Shown: positions 34,410-43,738 of the stretch, one piece after another
How positions within the stretch are numbered: the first letter of the stretch is position 1
How the letters are laid out: every line of letters starts with the position of its first letter
Assembly (NCBI GenBank): GCA_018136815.1
Contig: CM030936.1
Span: 6,322,005 to 6,386,004 of the forward strand
Direction: 5' to 3'
Origin: Isochrysis galbana
Lineage: Eukaryota > Haptophyta > Isochrysidales > Isochrysidaceae
Length of the DNA: 64,000 nt
Made by a program: the position numbers and the translations under genes
The notes under the pieces: generated by a model
Told to the model about the DNA's origin: nothing
The model's database searches: none
Seen by the model: only the letters and a program-made list of their open reading frames with translations

Positions 34410-34983
34410 TTACAGTCCAAGCTCGGTGAGTCCTGGATGGTCATCTGGTCTGCGCCCCTGAGGCCAATAGAACTTGCGCTCACTCTTGTCGATCCTCTGA
34501 TCGTTGATCGATGCGTGCCTGACAGCCATCCGGCCATCGTCGGCGAACTCCCAATTCTCATTGCCGTGTGCACGGTACCTAGGTGGTCAATGAGGGAGGG
34601 TAGGAGTTTTGAGGTTCCAAGCTACCTGTCAGACCTGGTCAAGGCACACCCTTAAGGCGCCTCACTGCAACACACCAGTTGTTCGAGTCATCGCGGTACT
34701 CGTAGACAAAGCGGACGGCTATGCGGTTGGCTGCGTGCGCCCAAATTTCCTTGATGAGACGGTAATCCAGCTCCCGCTCCCACTTTCGGCTGAGGAAGGC
34801 CTGCACCTGCTCTCGCCCATGGAGGAACTCGGCCCGATTGCGCCAGCGGGTGTCGGCCGTGTAGGCGAGCGCAATCTTGGCAGGCTCGCGCGTGTTCCAC
34901 GCGTCCTCTGCTGCGCGCACCTTGGCGATCGCCTCCTCCAGCGTGAAGGGGGGCAGTGGCGGTCGAGGCGCTTCCTCAGCCAT
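34410..34983 (-). CDS. DUF1348 (SnoaL/NTF2-like fold) protein
   Basis: Two exons, 34983-34676 and 34578-34410 (GT-AG, phase-matched across a Trp codon), give 158 residues, the usual full length of this family. Family signatures run end to end: [78 protein letters not shown] joined to [17 protein letters not shown], then [10 protein letters not shown] and [14 protein letters not shown]. Proteins of this family are small cytosolic alpha+beta barrels of unknown reaction, common in bacteria and scattered in algae and fungi. Bacterial origin by transfer is possible, but the gene carries a spliceosomal intron. The upstream in-frame extension is Gly/Arg low complexity, so I chose the ATG at 34983. 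Confidence 0.9.
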
Positions 34984-35158
34984 CCCGAATGTGCTTTCGG
35001 GGCCGTCCCCCAGAGGGACGGGCGAGGAGAGAGCGAAAGAGAGGGGCAAGCGGAAGATGAGGACGGACCTCCAGCAGACGGTTTCAAACTGTAGAAGGCC
35101 AAGAACATCATGTGAGAGGTGTGAGAGAGAGGCACGGCCGCCCCCTTCGTGCGCCTCG

Positions 35159-35280
35159 CCCCCCCCCCCCCCCCCCCCCCCCCGTCTCTCTTCCCTCCCT
35201 CCCGACTCTCTCTCTTGCCCTTTCACTGGACTGGACATCCCGACATCTCTCTCTCCTTCTTCTCTCCTCTCCTGATTTCG
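35159..35280. repeat. Poly-C and CT-rich tract upstream of the DUF1348 gene
   Basis: About 24 C at 35159-35182 followed by CT/CCCT units to about 35270. Confidence 0.9.
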
Positions 35281-35536
35281 CAGCTTGCAGCCCGAGTTGC
35301 GACCTCCCTCCTTGAGAGTCCCAAGAGAGAGCGACCGATCGCCCTCGCGGAGCGCTCAATGACGGAGTGAAACAAGTGAAAAAGTAAGTGCCTCTGCCTT
35401 TAGCCTTTTCGTCTTTAGAGTTGGATAGAGATAGAGCTATATTATAGAGCTTCTGCTCTTCTATCTTCTACTCGTCAGTCGGGCTGTTGCTATTGTGAAG
35501 TTGCAAGTTGTAATCCGACAATCCGACAAAAGACTC

Positions 35537-35765
35537 TCTGCCTCCCTAGATGGGAAATACGTATTTACAGTATTTGGCCAGAGATAGAGATCAAATGCAA
35601 ATATATGTGTATTTGGCTGTATTTGAAGCGCGTCCTGGGTTGTGGGCCTAGAGTGTTTGAAATGTATTTGGCCAGAGGCCAAATACAAATACACCCGTAT
35701 TTGGCTGTATTTGCAAGCCCCGGCACCCAGCACCCAGCACCGTATTTCCCATCTAGGTCTGCCTC
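35537..35765. mobile_element. hAT-like MITE, complete with perfect 8-base target duplication
   Basis: Inverted termini CCTAGATGGGAAATACG (35545) and its exact complement (ending 35757) enclose 213 bases. Perfect direct repeats TCTGCCTC flank it (35537-35544 and 35758-35765). The interior is made of repeated GTATTTGGC/GCCAAATAC palindromic units. No coding capacity. The 8-base duplication points to the hAT superfamily. Further copies lie at 26710-26910 and 10302-10414. Confidence 0.85.
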
Positions 35766-36160
35766 TCCATAGCCTCCACCTCACGCAAGGAAGGTGGAAT
35801 GTGGAATGTGACTGCCGGGCCACCCCCACCCCGACTATGGCCACGACCCCGCGCAACCCGCAACCCGCAGCCCGCTTTCGCAAACATTCACGCCTCGCCT
35901 GCTGCTGGCCTCCGGGGCAAGTTTGCAGTTTGCCATGACGCGATGACTATGGAGCTGACGCGAGATGTGGGTCATACACACCAAAAGCAGGCCTCCTCCC
36001 CCACGGTTCCCTCCGTAGGCGGGGCTGCAGGGCTGCGACCAGAAGTGGGGTACATACACAAACAAACAGTGCTCACGTCCCACCCCCACCCCCCCACCCC
36101 CACCTTAGAATGAGCACGGGATATGATTCTACTAAAGTACTGATTTCCTTCTCTGATCTC
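35766..36160. other. Intergenic; nothing recognised
   Basis: Precedes the CT-rich leader of the RCC1 gene. A short CCCCCACC run lies near 36082-36105. Confidence 0.35.
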
Positions 36161-36370
36161 GCTCGCTCCCACCCTTCTTTCTCACTTCTTTCTCTCTCTC
36201 CCTCCGTATTCTTCTTCTCACCCATCCCCCGCCTCCCCCCCCCGATCCCCTTCTCCCCCCTCTTCTCTCTTTCCTCTCTGCCGCGCGCCGCCGCTCGCTC
36301 CGCCGCCTCCCCTCGCCCCTCCCCCCTCCCCTCTTCTTCCCTCCCCTCTCCTTTGCGACGCACTCTCCGT
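36161..36370. repeat. CT/C-rich leader of the RCC1 gene
   Basis: Pyrimidine-rich on + (CTTTCTCTCTCT, CCCCTC units) right up to the ATG at 36375. Confidence 0.85.
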
Positions 36371-36374
36371 GCGG

Positions 36375-38438
36375 ATGGCCGCCACAAGGCTAAGCCGGCT
36401 TGGCCGTGTGGCCGCGGCAGGCTGCGCGCTCGCAGGGCTGTCCTCTCCGTCGGCTTTCTCCTCCTCTGACAGCTCCTCCTCGGCTCAGCGGCTTTGGTGC
36501 TGGGGCCGCCTCGTCCCCTCTCCACAGCAGCACGCTCCCGCCACTGCGGAAGGAGGGGGAGAGAGCTGCAGCGCGCCAACGGCGCGGCTCAAATCCCGCT
36601 CGCCAATAGATGTGACCTTCTGGTCCGAGCGCGGCAGACGGGTGGAGCAGCTCAGCTTTGGCGAGGCCCACGGCGCAGCACTTGACGACCGTGGAGAGCT
36701 GTGGGTGTGGGGAGGAAGAGCCGGTGCGCTGTGCGCGCCGACGCGGCTGCCTGCACCAGGCCGAGGAAAATACACCAGGCTGAGCAGCACTGACGACTCG
36801 CTCTACGCGATCACTTCGCGGGGAGCCGTCGTTCGCTGGCCACATCTCAGCAAGGCGCTTGAGGTGGCCAGCGTGGAGACGGCAGCTGACGGAGCGTCAC
36901 CGCACACGCCCGCGCTGCCATCCCCTGTCGTGCTCGGCGGTAATCTAGGAGATGTGTCGGCAGTCGGTATCAGCTCAGGCGCCGCGCATGTCCTCGTCAC
37001 CAGTAGTAGCGGTCGAGTATATGCCTTTGGCGAGAATGAGCGTGGTCAGCTCGGCGTTGGTGCGGCCCCCGACGATCTAGACGGGCTGCATTCGGAGGAG
37101 GCGCAGCAAGTGAGCTCCACTGCATGTCTCTCGCCTACACTTGCGAGCAGTGGTTAGACAAGTAGATGAATATCATCCCGATCCGCTTCGGCTGCAGTGC
37201 GCAAGTGGCGTGGAACGGTCTTCTCCACCAACCGTGCCATTACCTACTGGTCTCATAGGTTAAGGGCCTGCCCACGGATAGCAAGGTGGTGCAGACTGCC
37301 TGTGGGCGCGCCCACTGCCTGGCGCTCCTCGCAGATGGCCGCGTCTTTTCGTGGGGCGACGACCGCAACCTGCAACTCGGTCAGAGAGATGACTCCATCA
37401 AGTGAGCAAACACAACCGTTAAGTGCACATAGGGGGTCTGGGACGCCCGTTTTTCATCACCCCCACCATTTGCGCATTGCAGGTCACTCAAGCGTGGCGC
37501 GCCTTTTCTCTCCACACCCGCTCAAGTGACAGGTCCTTGGATGGATGGCAAACGAGTTGTTGCGATCGCCGCCGGTGGTGGTGGGATCGAGGGCGGTCAC
37601 TCTGCATTTCTCCTTGCAGCGCCCGTGCAAGCGGGAAGCGGCAGAAGCGGCTATTCCTCTGGGATAGGCGCCAACGCCGTTGCCGAGGAGCTCTGGTGCT
37701 GCGGCTATGGTCGGTGGGGGCAGTTGGGCACCAAGGCATATTGTCACATCTCTCCACCCAAACAGGTGACGACCCTCGCCAAGCTCAGAGAGTATGACGA
37801 GAAGAGTGGAATGGTAAGCGCACGCTACTTGTGGAGGGCCCGTTCAAGCCGACTGGCCCTACAAGTGACGGCGAGACTCTGTTGAAAGTCACCTCAGCCC
37901 AAGCGTGTCCTATCAGCATGAAGCTCAAGATTTGCGGGTTTCGGGCCCTGTTGGCAATCATCATTGAGGAACGCCATTTGAGTGGTGCTTAGTCACCAAG
38001 GGTCCCGCAAAAACTCTCGCCGTAGGTGGTGCCTCTAAGGATCGCTGCTCTTGGCTGCGGTGATCGCCACACTGCTGCAATTCTCTCGAGCGGCAACTTA
38101 TTTGTCTGGGGCTGGAATGAGCACGGCCAACTTGGCAATGGTGGTTCGCAGGGAACGCATACGCCAATCATGATCAAGGTACGACCTAGCATGAACCCTT
38201 GCACGCACAGCCCGCACATGACTCGAACGTGCTCGTTTCTAGCCGCTCGTCCTTGCCCTGCAACAAGACTTCGGAAGGGCTGGCACTCCGTTATCCTCTC
38301 ATATGTGAATCTCTCATATGTGGCACGTGGCTGTTCATTCACTCCACATCTCTTATCGTTTCGCAGGCCCCTGCTGATTTGCGTCTCTCCCGTGTCACCA
38401 AGCTTGCCTGCGGGCCTAACTCCACTGCTGTTTGGTAG
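36375..38438 (+). CDS. RCC1-repeat (beta-propeller) protein, probably organelle-targeted
   Basis: Five exons, 36375-37109, 37259-37401, 37483-37813, 38026-38178 and 38367-38438, all GT-AG with matching phase, give 477 residues. RCC1 repeats are evident by their conserved cores: ELWVWGGRAG, GRVYAFGENERGQLGVGA, CGRAHCLALLADGRVFSWGDD then LQLGQ, ELWCCGYGRWGQLGT, CGDRHTAAILSSGNLFVWGW then EHGQLGNGG, and a closing CGPNSTAVW. The start MAATRLSRLGRVAAAGCALA is Arg-rich, lacks acids and is Ala-rich, like a mitochondrial presequence. This suggests an RCC1L-like protein rather than the nuclear RAN exchange factor; that is inference. The last repeat half completes the propeller started at the N-terminus, as is usual. 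The CT-rich leader fits the pattern of other genes here. Confidence 0.88.
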
Positions 38439-38900
38439 AGCTCAAACCGTGACAAATGTTGCGGTTCCTTCTCATTGCATCTTCAGGATTCGTCTCAAGT
38501 TCGGCAAGAGGATCTGTGGCATCGACAGAGGCCATATGTGATCAATGCAAGAGATACACAAGCCATACGCCAGGTGGTTGTCCTAGTCTGAGCCGTTGGA
38601 GAAGGGTGAAGCACAATCCTTTCTTCGAGAGCTGCCGAGAGATGCAACGACCGGGATACGTCTCTCTAGGACGGCACGCAGCATCCACCTCCTCGCCTTC
38701 TCAGCGTCATGAAACGATATTGTCACCCACGGAAAGGCACGGGGACGCGGAGTAGGCTCTTATGCAATTTGCAAGCTCGTCGTTGAGCGACCAGCATGTA
38801 CTAAGACGACTTCTAAACAAACTTTGCTCATGCTTAGTACAAGCCCATGAAACGCGCAAGCCCATGAAAAAAAAGCCTTTTGACTTTCTTGCCTCGCGCG
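38439..38900. other. 3' flank of the RCC1 gene; nothing recognised
   Basis: No supported gene or repeat copy before the mobile element at 38904. Confidence 0.35.
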
Positions 38901-39018
38901 TGCCAACTGTCGTTATATAGGGTTATGGAGTGCGCGTCGCCCCCCTCTCAGCTCCCCACCCACCCCGCCGCGGCGTGCGATCAAAGACATGACAGACGTC
39001 ATGCAGCCGCACCGCCAA

Positions 39019-40020
39019 CTAGCAGAGACCATGCCTACCCAGGTACACGCGAGCCGCAGCGAGGACCACGCCCAGAGCATGTTGTATTCCTGCCCATCTG
39101 AAGGCTGTAGGCATGAATATTCGTGTAAGGTACGCGCTCACAATTACAATTGAACAGTTCCCCGTGTTGCCACTGACGCACAAGACAACGCAAGCGTTGG
39201 GAGGTAGGCAATCTAATAAGCCTTGAGTGATAACTGACGGGCCAGCCCCGGTGTCGGCCACCGGACTCGCCGTGAGAGCGGTGTCGGCCAGGAGGATTCC
39301 GTCGCTGGTGCCTTCACGTAGGATGCGTAGGTCGCGCACGTATAGGCTGTGGCGAGGTGTCGTGAACTTGGGGGTGTCGATGACGTCCCGGTGGGCGTAG
39401 GCCAAAGACCCGTCGGAATCCCATGAGGGGGCCAACCAGGGTCCAGGACTGACCGCTGCGACGGACCGAGGTGGCTTTGAATTATTACGTCGGTAGCCGA
39501 GTCCTCTACGGTCGTTCGGATGACGCGGTGGTTGGTCCCACAGCTTTGCAAGCCCTAGGTGAGCTTCTGTCCGTGGGAAAGACGGCGGATTTGGCTGCGG
39601 GGCGGAAGTCTTACGGTAATTTGCCATTTCCGACAAAGCGGATTGAGCGGACGGAGTACCGTGGCCGGCGCCGTTCATGTTGTAGGAGACGATAATGATC
39701 GGTCCCTCACCTGGGTAACCACGTGTGGAGTCGAACGTGAGCGCATAGATTATGAGAGTGTTAGCGCGGCGCATGTCGCGGTCGCGGCATGCGTACTTGT
39801 GATTGTAGCGGCATTCCGCGCCTAGGGCGCAGAATCCGCCCTTGGGCTGCTTCCCTGGTGCACCGGCGCTTGCTCGTGGGAATGCGCAGATTATAGTGCA
39901 TTTGCCGTCCTTCCATGCGCCCGGGTAGTCGTGCGAACGGTTGCACGCCTTGCCCATGATGTTCATGGGGCATTTGCCGTTCGGGAAGCGCTTGCACAGC
40001 TCCGGGGCGTCCGGGTTCAT
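39019..40020 (-). CDS. Mobile-element ORF2: CCCH-like zinc fingers plus an endonuclease/protease-like segment
   Basis: 333 codons starting MNPDAPELCKRFPNGKCPMN. The N-terminal 80 residues carry two Cys/His clusters (CKRFPNGKC...ACNRSH and FCALGAECRYNH), the second with the C-x5-C-x3-H spacing of CCCH RNA-binding fingers. Residues from about 105 read GPIIIVSYNMNGAG, like the opening of a LINE endonuclease. Later comes SPVADTGAGPSVITQGLL, which fits the DTGA active-site motif of retroviral-type aspartic proteases. These two readings conflict in part, and frame decay may have joined pieces. No polymerase follows; the ORF stops at 39019 shortly before the left terminal module. It follows ORF1 after six bases, suggesting reinitiation or read-through. 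Confidence 0.5.
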   Translation of the reverse strand: MNPDAPELCKRFPNGKCPMNIMGKACNRSHDYPGAWKDGKCTIICAFPRASAGAPGKQPKGGFCALGAECRYNHKYACRDRDMRRANTLIIYALTFDSTRGYPGEGPIIIVSYNMNGAGHGTPSAQSALSEMANYRKTSAPQPNPPSFPRTEAHLGLAKLWDQPPRHPNDRRGLGYRRNNSKPPRSVAAVSPGPWLAPSWDSDGSLAYAHRDVIDTPKFTTPRHSLYVRDLRILREGTSDGILLADTALTASPVADTGAGPSVITQGLLDCLPPNACVVLCVSGNTGNCSIVIVSAYLTRIFMPTAFRWAGIQHALGVVLAAARVYLGRHGLC

Positions 40021-40026
40021 GGCCTC

Positions 40027-41604
40027 TTAGACGGTCCTCTTCTGTGGCGCCATGCGCCTACGTTCTTCACGCTCGAGGCGTGCAGCTTTTTCCTCCTCGC
40101 ATACGCAGATGCGCAGAGGAGGTTGGAACGCCATGGCATAGCCTTTGTTGTATCCCTTGCAGCCCTTGGGCCCGGCATGAATGTTCAGGTTTTTGATATC
40201 CCCGCCTAGCTCGCGGCAGTTGCGAACGGAGTATTCGATGGGGTAGGGAGCCCCGTCGACTTTGAGCAGTAGTTTGCGCGGGAAGTCGAAGGAGGCGAAG
40301 GTTCCATGCTTTGGGGCAACATAGAGGTGGTACACCTCTTTTTTGCCTTGCGTTACTAGGATTCCCTCTTTGGTGAGGATTTTGGTGCGCTCTTGGTTGC
40401 CTTGGAGAAAAAAGAAGCCTTGGTTCTCTACCGCCTTGGCGAGCGAGCTAATCGTGATGAGGCTCCTTAGCTCGAACTTGTAGTTGCGCACCACCAGGTG
40501 CGCCGACGCGTCCTTGTACGCGCTGGCCAGCGCCTTGTTGGACGCACGCGGTAGTCCGTTGAACTTTTCATCGAGCGTTTGGTACTTAACCGCAATCGGA
40601 CACGGGATGCCCGCCTTGCGAAAATCCGCAACATCCTTGTATTGCTCCCTGAACTGGTTGGCGCAATCCGCCGTGACGAGAATCTCCCATGGGCCGGCGG
40701 CGCTCTTAGAGAGGAAGTCGGGCTCCAGGTCTACACCTTCCAGTTTGTTCAGGTGCGCGACGATCGCGCCAAGGATTTCTTCGTCTTTGGCTTTGTGGCC
40801 TTTCTCGTACGCCGTAAAGATGATGATGATTTTATGAGAGTGTGGAAATTCGGCCTCCTCTTCAGGTTCAGGCTCTAGGTCTTCGTCGAGGAGTGCCACC
40901 TGCGTGGTCGGGGTGAAGGGTGGGGTTAGCCTCTTGTGTGCTCCCGTTTTTCCATGGCCCGTGGGGTCCCTCGTTTCCGTGACTCTGTCGCCCCTTTTTG
41001 GGGTTGTTGTGTGATTTGTCCTCTGTGGTGGTCTTTCCTGGTGTTGGTGGTCATGGTGTTGGGCCTCCTGGGCTGTCGTCCCGTCTGTTTCTCGCGCGCG
41101 TGCGTCGTGATTGTCGGCCCGTCCCTGGGCGTCACTGGAGGGCCTCCCTCCTGTGCCGCCTCTCCTTTGTCTCCTGTCCCCCTTCCTGGGGGCCTCAGTG
41201 TGCTTTTGGAGTTTTTCCTTGTTTTGGTGCGGCAACTCCCCATTGGGGTTCTGCCTGTGATGGTGCCGGGCCAGCCCCTCGCGCCGGAGCGCGAGGGCGG
41301 TATCGCGGCTGTGTAAGGGCCGGGCCCGGAGGCCTCCCTTGTTGGAGCGTCCCTCTGGTGCGGTGTGGGTGGTGTGGCTGTGGGTTGTGCTGTAGGTGTG
41401 TTGCTTGCTGTCTGCTGCCAGCATGGCAGCTTTGTTCTTGGCGTTCTTGGCAATGCGCGGGCGTGGCTTGTCGGCTCCTGTGCCCACCTGGCTGGGAGGG
41501 TCGTCCTGGCGCGGTCGCTTCGGCGACAGCGGCGTGTCTATGAGTTCTTCGTCCATCGCGGCGAGGGCAGCGGCAGCGAGAGCGGGCGGCGGCGCGCGCT
41601 CCAT
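40027..41604 (-). CDS. Mobile-element ORF1, gag/ORF1-like protein
   Basis: 525 codons starting MERAPPPALAAAALAAMDEE in the terminal module. The first 230 residues are basic, His/Thr/Pro/Arg-rich and disordered, with a nuclear-signal-like SPKRPRQDD. An acidic patch (EPEPEEEAEFP) leads into a folded-looking region of about 270 residues, with alternating strands and helices (KIIIIFTAYEKGHKAKDEEI, GPWEILVTADCANQFREQYK, KILTKEGILVTQGKKEVYHL, KGYNKGYAMAF). I do not recognise the fold. Position and composition suggest a nucleic-acid-binding ORF1/gag function. The frame is intact, unusual for decayed elements here, so the copy may be young. Confidence 0.55.
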   Translation of the reverse strand: MERAPPPALAAAALAAMDEELIDTPLSPKRPRQDDPPSQVGTGADKPRPRIAKNAKNKAAMLAADSKQHTYSTTHSHTTHTAPEGRSNKGGLRARPLHSRDTALALRREGLARHHHRQNPNGELPHQNKEKLQKHTEAPRKGDRRQRRGGTGGRPSSDAQGRADNHDARARETDGTTAQEAQHHDHQHQERPPQRTNHTTTPKRGDRVTETRDPTGHGKTGAHKRLTPPFTPTTQVALLDEDLEPEPEEEAEFPHSHKIIIIFTAYEKGHKAKDEEILGAIVAHLNKLEGVDLEPDFLSKSAAGPWEILVTADCANQFREQYKDVADFRKAGIPCPIAVKYQTLDEKFNGLPRASNKALASAYKDASAHLVVRNYKFELRSLITISSLAKAVENQGFFFLQGNQERTKILTKEGILVTQGKKEVYHLYVAPKHGTFASFDFPRKLLLKVDGAPYPIEYSVRNCRELGGDIKNLNIHAGPKGCKGYNKGYAMAFQPPLRICVCEEEKAARLEREERRRMAPQKRTV

Positions 41605-41616
41605 GACCCTATCGTT

Positions 41617-42228
41617 TTAACGATAGTTGTGAGGGGGTGAGGCAAATTGAGTAGTGTTGTTTTGAGGCGGATTTGGTTCCGATTGTGGGTCCGCCCGCTT
41701 GCGCGAGGGCGGCGGGTTATGCTTGGCTTGTTGAGGTGGGGCTTGCCTTGCTTCTTGGCGGAGTTTCCCTTTGGGGCCGCCCGCCTCAGCGTAGGACTTC
41801 TGTGCATTGCTGTTGGTGGGGTTGGAAGCCGTAAAGGCCCCAAGAATTGTTTGTTGTGTGAAGTGCCCGCCCACGAGGGGTGCACTGATGGTAGGAGTTG
41901 CCACCATGGGGGTGGCAGCAAGGCTGCCACCCACCATGGGGAGTCCTTGTTGTACTGGCAAGCCAGTCGGGGTAGGCGGCAGAGCCAGGGACTGGCTCTG
42001 CTGGTCTGCAGGGAACAGGGCTCTCCCTGTTCCCTGCTTATGTGCCTGGTGGGGAGGCGAGGGAGGAAGGATCATGTCGACGTCGCTGTCGGTGAGGGGG
42101 GCGGCCTGTTAGCGCTTCGGCTCCGGCGGCTTATTGGGGCGGCCCCGGTGGGGCGTCGTGACGGCGGGAGGCTGGGAGGTGGGAGCGGTCGGCGCGCGCT
42201 CCATCGCTAAAACTATAACAATAGTTTT
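41617..42228 (-). mobile_element. Hairpin-ATG family copy (MERAPTAPTSQPP-type), 3' truncated
   Basis: Hairpin AAAACTAT-TGTT-ATAGTTTT (42209-42228), four bases, ATGGAGCGCGCGCCGACCGC (ATG 42204). The frame reads MERAPTAPTSQPPAVTTPHR, hits one stop after KPPEPKR, and continues QAAPLTDSDVDMILPPSPP to a Gln/Pro/Lys-rich end at 41617. It abuts the hairpin of the neighbouring element. The first 80 bases almost equal the copy at 15946-15865. Confidence 0.6.
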
Positions 42229-42239
42229 CCGTTTGGGTA

Positions 42240-43201
42240 AGAGAAGACGGGGGCGCCAGAGCCAGGAGGGAAGGGCCGCGGCTCGCCGCGGCCACTCGGC
42301 CACTCGCTTCGGCGAGGAGTCATTAGCGCTCCTAGGCCCCTATTCACGAGTGCCCCCCCCCCCCCCCTGCGTTGCTTTTTCCCGAAAGGGGTTTTCCCCC
42401 AGCGTGGACTCGAGGAGAGGACGTGCGGGGGTGCGCGGGGTCGGTGCGTGCACTGGGGGGAGGACAAATATCGAGGGGAGGGGCAGTGCCCCCACCCCCC
42501 GGTATCACTCGGACACCTGGCTCGTCAGGCATGGCGGGATTCCGGGACGGAAAAGTTGTGTCCAATTAGCTAGTGGGGTTGGCTAGGATATGACATTAAT
42601 TATTATTATTAGGGCAACTTGCTCACACCTGCGGGCCATCACCATGCATGGTGCATGGCTATTGGCTATTGGCGGCCGCGACGCTGTCCGCGTGGCAACC
42701 AGCTAGCCAAACAGCGGCGGCCGTCAACCGTCATCGCCATCGCTACACGTAGTTCTGGAATCGCTTCACGCAAACATGAGCAGTATTGATATGAAATTCC
42801 TGTGAGTGACTGGCCTTCCCACCCCCACCTCCACCCCGTTTTCTCACTATGTAGAGCGGGGATCGATAAGCCTTCAATAGGCTCGCTCGCGCTCGCGGAA
42901 TGCGAATGCGCGACAAGTTCCCCTATATTTTTTCGTGTCACGACCGCCCTACTGCATCGACGGGACTCGACTTCACTCGCGCATAGGCGGCGGCGCGGAG
43001 ACGGTGGGTATTATGGATCCAATATAAGCGCGTATGCGTACTTCTTCACTTCGAGTCATACATTTAGCACACGCAGATTGCATACTGTAAGTTGGAGTGG
43101 TGGCGCAAACAACCCTGGTTCAAAAGGCCGCGACGGCTTAGCCTTACATTGTTCAAGCTCAAGCCTAGTTCGTTCCTTGGCCGTCGCTTGTTGCTTCCGC
43201 G
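42240..43201. other. Intergenic with a dispersed-repeat end
   Basis: At 42552-42588 GTCCAATTAGCTAGTGGGGT-TGGCTAGGATATGAC resembles 50847-50887 and is followed by an ATT-repeat tail (42596-42612), like a retroposon end. Elsewhere nothing recognised. Confidence 0.4.
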
Positions 43202-43726
43202 TCAATTGTTGACATCGAGAACAATGAGTGGCCATAATGCGTGACCTACACCCGCAGGTCGAAAACTGTGAAGGACACTATAACGAATCATGCCACTTGT
43301 GCAGGCTCGTTCCTGCGGCAGGCAGGTCTTCTTCTCATCGAGGTGCTGCGATGAGCCATGCGTAGAAACTAATCGAGAGCGTACAGGCACATGCTGATGC
43401 ATTAGCTCAGCATAGAATTCTACACTAGAAATGAAGACGCTGCCGAAATTGGTTGAGACACGTCGGCATCGAGTCTTTAAGTCCGCCCAATTGACGCCTC
43501 CGACTCCTTGTGGATGCAGAGCAGACATGCGGACGTGGATGTGGCAGCTCGTGCAATGTAACACGCCATCCATAGTGGTGTCTTGCATTGGAGCAAGACA
43601 CATTTCAAGCTTGACTTTGGGTCCAGCCGAGATTAAGAAGCTCCATCGTCCCACCCGCCATTGAGACGTGATGGAAACGGTCTTAGCATTTGAAAAAGTC
43701 TGTGCACCGTTGGCGTTGACTTGCAT
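43202..43726 (-). CDS. Hypothetical ORF directly downstream of the fusion gene
   Basis: A 174-codon ATG frame starts 13 bases after the stop of the upstream same-strand gene (43739). Composition is less GC-rich than the neighbouring genes. It has a CTSCHIHVRM cluster but no recognised domain. It may simply be 3' untranslated sequence of the fusion gene, since such close same-strand spacing is unlike the other genes here. Confidence 0.2.
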   Translation of the reverse strand: MQVNANGAQTFSNAKTVSITSQWRVGRWSFLISAGPKVKLEMCLAPMQDTTMDGVLHCTSCHIHVRMSALHPQGVGGVNWADLKTRCRRVSTNFGSVFISSVEFYAELMHQHVPVRSRLVSTHGSSQHLDEKKTCLPQERACTSGMIRYSVLHSFRPAGVGHALWPLIVLDVNN

Positions 43727-43738
43727 GTTTGCGTACCG

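Larger units (their letters stand above)
38904..41626 (-). mobile_element. Two-ORF mobile element bounded by inverted hairpin-ATG modules
   Basis: Right end (5' of the ORFs): hairpin CTATCGTT-TT-AACGATAG (41609-41626), four bases, ATGGAGCGCGCGCCGCC (ATG 41604). Left end: a degenerate inverted copy, AACTGTCGTTA-TATAGGGTTATGGAGTGCGC (38905-38935). Between them, two minus-strand ORFs are separated by six bases. No transposase, integrase or polymerase domain is evident, so the class is open: it could be a truncated retroelement or an inverted-repeat element. Confidence 0.5.

Noticed and set aside
36375..38438. RCC1 gene as the nuclear RAN exchange factor
   Set aside because: It has an Ala/Arg presequence-like N-terminus and no nuclear signal; general RCC1-like naming is safer.
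41617..42204. Joining the MERAPT frame across its stop as a functional gene
   Set aside because: An in-frame stop and 3' truncation mark a dead copy; it is described only as a mobile-element remnant.
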